Assembly (NCBI GenBank): GCA_037954235.1
Contig: JBBMOA010000007.1
Coordinates: 29,074,957 to 29,138,956, forward strand
From: Aulostomus chinensis
Lineage: Eukaryota > Chordata > Actinopteri > Syngnathiformes > Aulostomidae
Reading direction: 5' to 3'
DNA: 64,000 nt
In this document: positions 59,101 to 64,000 of the stretch, piece after piece
Layout of the letters: each line of letters opens with the position of its first letter
Position numbering within the stretch: the stretch's first letter is position 1
Position numbers and translations under genes: made by a program
Notes under the pieces: generated by a model
Database searches by the model: none
Told to the model about the DNA's origin: nothing
Seen by the model: only the letters and a program-made list of their open reading frames with translations

Positions 59101-59504
59101 CAGGAAGTAGCAGGTGATGCTGCCGCCATTTTGGACTGAAGCCTTGAGAGGAGACGTCTGCAGAGCATCAGACCAAAAGATTTGCGACATTAAGTTCCTT
59201 GACAAGTTAATATTTTTTTGTCTTGTGAGCTCTGAATCCAAAATGGCGGCGGAAGCTGGCAGTTAATGTTTCATTGAGTTTACCATTTAGCTTTCACTTG
59301 TTGCTTGATCACCAAACCCGACGTGCAGTAGAACGTAGAACACACCAGGAGTTCTTTGACGGCTGCACAACGCACACGCAGATGAATTGTGTTTCTGTGC
59401 AGGACTGGAAAGATCATCAACACACCTGCTGTCAGTCAGGAGGGGGCGTGGCCATTCAGGAGGAGGAGCCAATCACAGCCATGAGCATGGACAAAGTAAA
59501 GTGA
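46924..59504 (+). CDS. deaf1: Deformed epidermal autoregulatory factor 1, complete, 13 coding exons
   Basis: The spliced protein of about 552 residues (human 565) is a nuclear transcription factor binding TTCG-type DNA. The N-terminus starts MDEAESATKALGLDEPP. The SAND domain (about 158-237, exons 4-5) includes YNWDPSVY and the DNA-contacting KDWK at 219-222. A Cys-rich CTCAACC follows at 248-254, then a basic NLS YKRRKK (284-289). The C-terminal MYND zinc finger has all eight ligands: C492, C495, C503, C506, C512, C516, H524 and C528. I chose ATG 46,924 because the frame extends to an upstream TTG but only this ATG gives the conserved start. Oddities are a GC-AG first intron, a 45-bp exon 7 without a counterpart in the human isoform I know, a shorter region before exon 10, and minisatellites in introns 5 and 8. 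It runs tail-to-tail with drd4, as in human. Confidence 0.96.
47975..48069 (+). CDS. deaf1: deaf1 coding exon 2
   Basis: Encodes EVAVTVGDVQAAEDNVFTTT then VATSGSLPEHVL, collinear with human [21 protein letters not shown]. Donor GTAGGT, phase 0. Confidence 0.93.
48313..48326 (-). promoter_or_regulatory. CTCF core motif in deaf1 intron 2
   Basis: The minus strand reads CCACTAGAGGGCGG, a full match to the CTCF core. Confidence 0.5.
48505..48631 (+). CDS. deaf1: deaf1 coding exon 3
   Basis: Encodes SGRTTLQLGEGLSAQKATLI then VVHTDTSIVEAAGLKSAATI and AP. The acceptor is preceded by a TG repeat. Confidence 0.94.
49113..49262 (+). CDS. deaf1: deaf1 coding exon 4 (SAND start)
   Basis: Encodes a Pro-rich linker (PQTPPAPLTPPQ), then KYNWDPSVYNNELPVRCRNT up to KNRLGS, the first half of SAND. 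Donor GTGAGC, phase 1. Confidence 0.95.
49378..49517 (+). CDS. deaf1: deaf1 coding exon 5 (SAND core)
   Basis: Encodes GKGRCIKHDQQWLTPTEFEG then LAGRASSKDWKRSIRYAGRP and LLCLIQ, with the KDWK DNA-binding motif. The donor CAG|GTACAG coincides with the first unit of the intron 5 minisatellite. Confidence 0.96.
49518..51886 (+). repeat. 28-bp minisatellite, about 85 copies, deaf1 intron 5
   Basis: About 2.37 kb of tandem units with two alternating versions, one containing ACAACGTTACTGC and one ACAGAGATACTGC, both joined by GGTACAGTAACAGGT. A few units are 26 bp. Many contain GTTACTGCGGTACAGTAAC, a 7-bp inverted repeat around a 5-base loop. Every unit carries CAGGTACA, the same as the real exon 5 donor. 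The array begins at that donor. False ORFs with YLLLYRS and VPVTVPQ repeats arise on the minus strand. Confidence 0.97.
52003..52049. repeat. (TG)n microsatellite at the exon 6 acceptor
   Basis: TG run of about 47 bases that ends TTCAG directly at deaf1 exon 6, taking the place of the polypyrimidine tract. Confidence 0.95.
52054..52119 (+). CDS. deaf1: deaf1 coding exon 6
   Basis: 22 codons, ERILNPHAASCTCAACCDDL then SA. Holds the Cys cluster that follows SAND. The acceptor is preceded by about 47 bases of TG repeat. Confidence 0.95.
52451..52495 (+). CDS. deaf1: deaf1 coding exon 7 (45 bp, possibly alternative)
   Basis: 15 codons, CSKEGETLAVENISM, phase 0 on both sides, acceptor CTCCAG and donor GTAAAG. 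The human isoform I know passes from CCDDMTLS straight to GPVRLF. This exon could therefore be skipped without a frameshift. Confidence 0.75.
52905..53028 (+). CDS. deaf1: deaf1 coding exon 8 (NLS)
   Basis: Encodes TGPVRLFVPYKRRKKDTDPP then IIPVKKELPAAKNITLTPGT and T. Contains the basic nuclear localisation signal. Donor GTATGT, phase 1. Confidence 0.95.
53286..54640 (+). repeat. 14-bp minisatellite, deaf1 intron 8
   Basis: About 1.35 kb of TTATTAGCCCAGGA and variants (GTCCAGGG, GCCCAGGG, GTCCCGGG), in places as higher-order repeats. Several blocks read TTATTAGGGTTAGGGTTATT, so two telomere-like TTAGGG units are embedded repeatedly. Confidence 0.96.
55089..55229 (+). CDS. deaf1: deaf1 coding exon 9
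   Basis: Starts inside the conserved TFTVSPSGQITTSGTLTFDR and ends SESSAQSEVFASTA. Phase 1 on both sides. Confidence 0.94.
56078..56104. repeat. (GT)n microsatellite
   Basis: GT run of about 27 bases in deaf1 intron 9. Confidence 0.95.
56190..56203 (+). promoter_or_regulatory. CTCF core motif in deaf1 intron 9
   Basis: CCAGCAGGGGGCAG, a full match to the CTCF core, on the plus strand. Confidence 0.5.
57050..57072. repeat. (CA)n microsatellite
   Basis: CA run of about 23 bases in deaf1 intron 9. Confidence 0.95.
57985..58060 (-). mobile_element. tRNA-SINE head relic in deaf1 intron 9
   Basis: The minus strand reads GGTGGCTGCACAGTCATGG and, after a short gap, GGTTCGATCCCC, an arrangement resembling Pol III A and B boxes. 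The B box is the reverse complement of 58,011-58,020. It lies 60 bases before exon 10. No full tail is visible. Confidence 0.5.
58122..58402 (+). CDS. deaf1: deaf1 coding exon 10
   Basis: Encodes VLTALPALAVSPQTVQPKME through NTWLYLEELANTLLSNVQQL to KSLIEQAKHSAG, the helical, leucine-rich region that in human contains the export and interaction segment. Donor GTGAGA, phase 0. Confidence 0.94.
58503..58601 (+). CDS. deaf1: deaf1 coding exon 11 (5' end uncertain)
   Basis: Encodes SFQNQISFQQPDESEAKRSS then DITEIIIN. Two in-frame acceptors are possible: TTTTAAG at 58,502 (TG-repeat tract in front, 33 codons) or CAG at 58,517 (28 codons). The first has the better pyrimidine tract. Donor GTACGT. 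Confidence 0.75.
58842..58931 (+). CDS. deaf1: deaf1 coding exon 12 (MYND)
   Basis: Encodes QMCVNCGRVAMSECTGCHKV then NYCSTFCQRK, with six of the eight MYND zinc ligands. The acceptor is a CAGCAG tandem, so the first glutamine may be optional. Confidence 0.95.
59122..59250. promoter_or_regulatory. Inverted pair of YY1-type sites, deaf1 intron 12
   Basis: GCCGCCATTTTGGA (59,122-59,135) and its exact reverse complement TCCAAAATGGCGGC (59,237-59,250) are about 100 bases apart. Each contains AAAATGGCGGC, a YY1 consensus. Confidence 0.5.
59403..59504 (+). CDS. deaf1: deaf1 coding exon 13 with stop
   Basis: Encodes DWKDHQHTCCQSGGGVAIQE then EEPITAMSMDKVK and TGA. Supplies the last His and Cys of MYND. 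Confidence 0.95.
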   Translation, partial: DWKDHQHTCCQSGGGVAIQEEEPITAMSMDKVK

Positions 59505-62406
59505 AGGTGTGGCACCCACCCAGAGTCCCCATGGCAACCAGGAACCCTCGACAAACCTCCACACTGGATGCTTTCATTGTGGAAGGTTCCTCTTAGGTTG
59601 AGCTCAAACCTTTCATTAACTCTCCTGACTGTAATTTATTTAGGATTTCTTTTTTTTTTCTGTGGAGGTTTTATCTCTGCAGCCCCTAGTGGACATGAAG
59701 GGAAACCACAGCTCAACAGACTTTGAATCTCAAACTCCCGCTGGAGCCTGAAAACAGTCGGGACGCATGAAGGCGATCGCCCGCAACGATTCATTAAACC
59801 CATCTAAACTTAGACGGCCCTGAAGAAAACGTCCCGGCGCTCAACCGATCTGTCAATCATTTTCTCAATCACTGTTTTTATTTTTTTCTTCGTTATTTCA
59901 AAAGACCACAGAGTTTGATGTGCCAGCTCCCTCCTCCCGTGGTCGTTTATTTGCTTGGACTTCATTGGTTTGAGGTTGAGACGACCAAAGACCAGCGGAG
60001 GGGAATAAAGGCCACGCACATCAATAACATGCAAAGTCAAATCAAGTTATAGCTTCTCCAATGACTTCCTGTCTGATGTTCATATTGTTTTGGTTGTATT
60101 TCATATTATTTATTATGGTATTGTGACTCAGGACAGGTCAAAGTCCTGACAGATTTTTCTGCGTCCAAGACGAGAAGGAACATTTTTCTCTTTTTACTTG
60201 TAATTCAGACAGAAGCAGCATTTGAGAGGATGCCAGTGTTGAACTCGTCAATCAAGGTGACACTTGTGTCTGTGCCAGACAGCAGAGAGGACCCCTTCTG
60301 ATTGGTGCGTTTCAGACGCCCCCCCCCCCCCCCCCGCAAGTCGCTTTGATGTTTGGCCAACTGATCTCAGAACATTTCCTTTCACCTTATTTGTTGAAAG
60401 TGAGCTGAAATCGGACAGAATTTGCTTTAAAAAGTCAAATCTGCTCGTTGCAGATGCAAAATACAAGATCTGACTACACTTGAAAAGATTTACCGTCTGG
60501 GTTTTCTGAATTTGTTGTTTTTTAAAAGCTCTTTATGGAATTAAAGTGGTCTTTTCATGCCTCCACGAGCCTCCGTACGTCCATTCCTCTCATCATGACT
60601 CCGCTGAATTTCTTCAATTCTGCCTCAAAACCTCCACTGGAACTTGAAATTTTGTTGTTTGAAGGTCTCGGGCGTTGTCCAACGACAATGTGGCATTCCT
60701 AGTTTTATGTCCAATCTTACTGTGTTCCTCAGTACAGTCAAGGTACTCATTTTGTCTACTTTCTACACCTGGACAGGTAAAATATCCTCATCCACCCAGG
60801 GGTGCTGTAGTTCAGTCGTAGCCCATCACTCAGAGTCTCTGAGGCGCCGGTTCAGAAGGGAGGGGTATTGGTGATTGTCAGGGATCAGGGAGGTTCTCGG
60901 AGGGCTGGCGTCCGTTTACAGATTCTCGAGCTCATCGTCCATCGGCGTCACCCACGTCTTTATCCCGCCGTATGTCAGTAGGTTTGTAAACAGACATTTT
61001 TGGACAGTTTTGACAACTGGGAGGGGGGAAAAGCCAATTTGTGTGAACAGACGACGACAGGCTTTGTGGGTAAGAGATCCCTTGAAGGTAAAACAGTTCA
61101 AACTTGTTCTGTCGTCACTCAGCTCAGCACACGTTTGATAAGATGATTTATTCATGAATTACAGATTTCTGTTGTTCTATTTTAAACCAGCTGGCGTCTC
61201 AGAGGGAAAACCCCTTGCATTTTTCCTTCGACAGGAATCCCCTGCAGTTTTTTTCAAGTTCCTGAGCGACGGCAGTCCAGTGATCAGTCAGAGGCTCCAG
61301 GCCAGTCGCTTCAGACGTGATGAGATTGGATCCGGCTGCGTCTGTGAAAGGGGGACCCTCTGGACCTGACGTTAACCTGAACTCTGAATGTAGGAGACTC
61401 AGTAAGCTTTTTGGGGTGGGCTGAGCCGCCCACACTCAGGGAGGAGGCCTGCAGGTTTCATCAAAAAGGCATCAGGACAGGGACGTGGCGTCTGTGGGTG
61501 CTGCTGTCAGTCTGTCCTCCTTCTGACTGACGTACTCAGCTGAGAGGCTCCCTCACATTTGTCCTCTCAGACTCAACTTCATGAAATATCAATGACCTCG
61601 TTGACTTTGTGGAAGTCCAGATCTCAGCAGCCGAAAACAGTCTCACCCCAAATTTGTTCTAGAATATTCTGAGAACATCTCCACTGGTGTAAAAGATGTC
61701 CCCTGGCACACGATGTGGAGTTCTTCGGAGGTGAGAGGTAGAGGTAGAAAATAAAGTTCAAAAGAAGTGAATGAAAACTGCAAAAAGGCCACATGTGCTT
61801 CAAAACACCGCCTTGGTTCTGAACGATGCTGGAGAGTTTATGATCCCACATTGTTGGACAGCTTTCTGTCAGACTGAAGAACTGTGGTTCTGCAGTGATA
61901 TCCCAGCATGCAAACTGTGTCCTAGACTTAGAGGACATCTATAGGATGTTCCCTCCAGGTCCCATCATGTTTCCCGTAGGTTCTGTAAATGTTGTGAGAC
62001 CTAAGAAGAACATTCTATTTGATCCTGTAGACAATCCCCTGAAGTGTTCCATGCTTAAGAACTCTGAGGGGACATTACGGGTCCTTTACACCAGCAGGGA
62101 CGTTCCCGGAACGTCCTGAGAGGGAAAATCAAACGCCGGTGTGCTGTTGATAGTAGTTAGCCTCCATTAGCTTCAAGCTAAACACAAGTGGCTGGTGCTT
62201 TCTGCATTCTGGCGTCGTGCAAAAAGTGATTCCAAGACACGTAAGCGAGAACCTGAAAAGGCAAATCCCACGTTTTGGGTGAAGAGCCACTTTAAATGTG
62301 AAGGTTCTTGAATCCAGACAGTTTGTTGGAGGGTGAACCTGCAGGGTTGAGACGCTGGCTGATTCACACACACACGGACTCCCACCTGCATCTTTAGTGA
62401 AAATTG
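59505..62406. other. Intergenic between the 3' ends of deaf1 and drd4
   Basis: The left part will include the deaf1 3' UTR. AATAAA at about 60,004 is a candidate polyadenylation signal. A C15 homopolymer lies near 60,319. I see no further exon or RNA gene. Confidence 0.6.
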
Positions 62407-62659
62407 TTTATTATGAAAAGATGACATATAACATATAAAATAAGTTCTGTTGAGTCGATGTAATGCTGAGCAGGAGCTTCCTCACAGGAATCACGCTCAA
62501 ACAATCTTTGCTGTCTTCACATGAAGAAAAAAAAAACAACCCACACAGGAAGGAAACAATGGCAACGTAAACGAACTAAAGACACTACATCGAAGCGTCT
62601 CTCGCTCTTGTAGGTTCCACCACCGTCCATGCAGCAGCAGCGGCGCCGTGGCGTCCTCA
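62407..62659 (-). other. drd4: drd4 3' UTR with polyadenylation signal
   Basis: AATAAA on the minus strand (rc of TTTATT at 62,407-62,412) lies about 250 bases past the drd4 stop codon, suggesting a short 3' UTR. Confidence 0.55.
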
Positions 62660-62874
62660 TCAGGCGCTGTAAGAGCAGCAGCGGTGCAGGAACTTTTTGA
62701 AGAACTTTCTGAACTCCGTGTTGAAGACGGTGTAGATGATGGGGTTGAGAGCACTGTTGACGTAGCCGAGCCACGTTACCACACTCATCAGAGCCGGAGG
62801 AATGTGGCAGCCTTGACAGCGAGCTCGCATGGTGTGGAGGACGAAGAAGGGAGTCCAGCAGAACAGGAAGGCAC
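62660..62874 (-). CDS. drd4: drd4 terminal coding exon
   Basis: 70 codons plus stop, covering most of TM6, extracellular loop 3 with RCQGC, TM7 with NPIIY, and the short C-tail FRKFFKKFLHRCCSYSA. Acceptor CTGCAG. Confidence 0.95.
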
Positions 62875-64000
62875 CTGCAGGAGGAGACGGAGAACCATCA
62901 GAACCCAGGGGAGTTGGTCTTTGGACAGAGATCCTGAGACGAAATCAGATCAGGCATCAGTGAGCCTGGTGTCAGACAGACTCATCAACTCCAACTAACC
63001 ACATTCTCACCGCTTAACCTACGTGCCAACTCACAGATTTATCAACAATCTGAGGATTTAGTGATCTCAGGTCACCATTTACCAACCGACCAGTTAACTG
63101 ATGGTCAAAACACGAGATAGAACTGTGGTTTATTAGACAGAAAACTCTCATCTCTTGTGACACGCAGCCACCTGAACCGTCAGGTGAGCCAATGAAGCAG
63201 CGCTCGCACACTGAGACTCGTGTCCACCAGCTCTTACGTAATAATTGGATTTCAGACTAAGGAGCTGCAGGATTAGCTTGTATGTACTAAAGGGAAGCAC
63301 TTCAACGCATTAGGACCAACACTCGCCGCTATTAATAGACCAACCTTTACTGAGGGTGGCGTTAGAGCCTCTGGACAGACATCAGAGGTAGAGGCGAGGC
63401 GTTCAAGGGCCTGCAGCCTCCAAACTGACGGCAGTGATGGTCATGCTTACCTGCACTCAACCTTTATTCTGACACTGGTGCAGTTGTCTGAGTGGATTAT
63501 TTAGTTCCTTGTTGAAATGTGTGTGAGCCACTAATTTATGAAGTCAAACCAAACATGTTAAGAGCTTCAAACTGAAGGATTTTCAGGCTTTGATTCCTTC
63601 TCTGGAGGTCACAGAGTAGAGATTTCTGGTAAAACTCCAAAGAATCCCCCCCTTAAAGACAAAGAACTCCTGCAAGGACTTGTAGCATCAAGAAGAGTTT
63701 CATGTCGTGGCGCAGCAATGAGTCCTTTTCTCCTGACAGAGGAAACGTGCCAGCACCTGAAGCCTGGAGATGTCAGAGCCCAGGTGCTGTGGCCACTGAA
63801 GGCTTCAACCAAACATTTGGCCATCTTTTTTGCACCTGGGAAGCAGGTGACGTTTACCCAGAAACTGGCACCTGCACAGTGGCCCCAGGGCCCCAAACTC
63901 AAGTACTGGTTGTACTTTATTGTTGCTGGATGCCAGACTCTTTGGTCCCAGGGTTCCAACAGCAGGTAAACTCACCTACGACGACAGGAAGCACCTTCAT
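62660..64000 (-). CDS. drd4: Dopamine receptor D4, partial (last two coding exons)
   Basis: The gene runs off the right edge and only its C-terminal part is here. The two exons join in phase 1 to give MKVLPVVVGAFLFCWTPFFV then LHTMRARCQGCHIPPALMSV and VTWLGYVNSALNPIIYTVFN, ending HRCCSYSA. The CWTP motif marks TM6 and NPIIY marks TM7. A very short Cys-containing tail is typical of Gi-coupled D2-like receptors. VLPVVVGAF and the CC-containing tail resemble DRD4 rather than DRD2/DRD3 (which end KILHC or similar). The tail-to-tail neighbour deaf1 matches the human DRD4-DEAF1 pair. Which fish drd4 paralogue this is cannot be told. Confidence 0.93.
62875..63975 (-). other. drd4: drd4 last intron
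   Basis: 1.1-kb GT-AG intron in phase 1 interrupting TM6. I see no RNA gene or repeat inside. A 116-codon minus-strand open frame at 63,609 has no recognisable motif. Confidence 0.85.
63976..64000 (-). CDS. drd4: drd4 penultimate exon, truncated by window edge
   Basis: 25 bases encoding MKVLPVVV plus one base of Gly, then donor GTGAGT. The Met is internal (human KAMRVLPVVVG). Confidence 0.9.

Noticed and set aside
63609..63959. 116-codon minus-strand open frame inside the drd4 intron
   Set aside because: Lies within a well-defined GT-AG intron and shows no recognisable domain.

Overview
The window is vertebrate nuclear DNA and almost certainly from a teleost fish. Genes are split by introns. 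CA/GT microsatellites are very dense. Retroposon tails of a type common in fish genomes occur several times. The identifiable loci are orthologues of human chromosome 11p genes. A 20-base N run at 27,356-27,375 shows that this is a draft assembly.

Left part (1-37,700): no protein gene could be supported. About 20 kb of intergenic sequence full of CA/GT tracts leads into a GC/CpG-rich stretch of roughly 20-29 kb. On the minus strand at 22,725-22,815 lies a clear microRNA gene of the mir-129 family (mir-129-2 type). Both mature arms match what I know of the family, and the Drosha signals (basal UG, apical UGU, CNNC) are present. Around it are five perfect TGACGTCA CRE palindromes, a near-consensus REST/RE1 element, MEF2-type sites, a POU octamer and a symmetric CCAAT/TATA arrangement. 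This looks like the promoter region of a neuronal pri-miRNA or lncRNA.

Middle (37,706-43,920, minus strand): a complete 14-exon api5 gene of 527 codons. A near-perfect 27-bp hairpin lies 72 nt past its stop codon, a DNA-transposon-like element sits in intron 8, and an NRF1 palindrome lies upstream. A 3-kb intergenic stretch with SINE/L2-like relics and a CpG-rich promoter follows.

Right part (46,924-59,504, plus strand): a complete 13-exon deaf1 gene of about 552 codons, with SAND domain, Cys-rich motif, NLS and MYND finger. Introns 5 and 8 hold large minisatellites of 2.4 kb and 1.35 kb. Several acceptors are preceded directly by TG repeats. The promoter has a near-perfect DEAF1 binding site, suggesting autoregulation. 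At the right edge, on the minus strand and tail-to-tail with deaf1, are the last two coding exons of the dopamine receptor gene drd4. The rest of drd4 lies beyond the window.

The api5/mir-129-2 and deaf1/drd4 pairs have the same order and orientation as in human, but in human they are about 43 Mb apart on 11p. Exon boundaries were read by hand from splice sites, reading-frame phase and remembered human proteins. No alignment was run.
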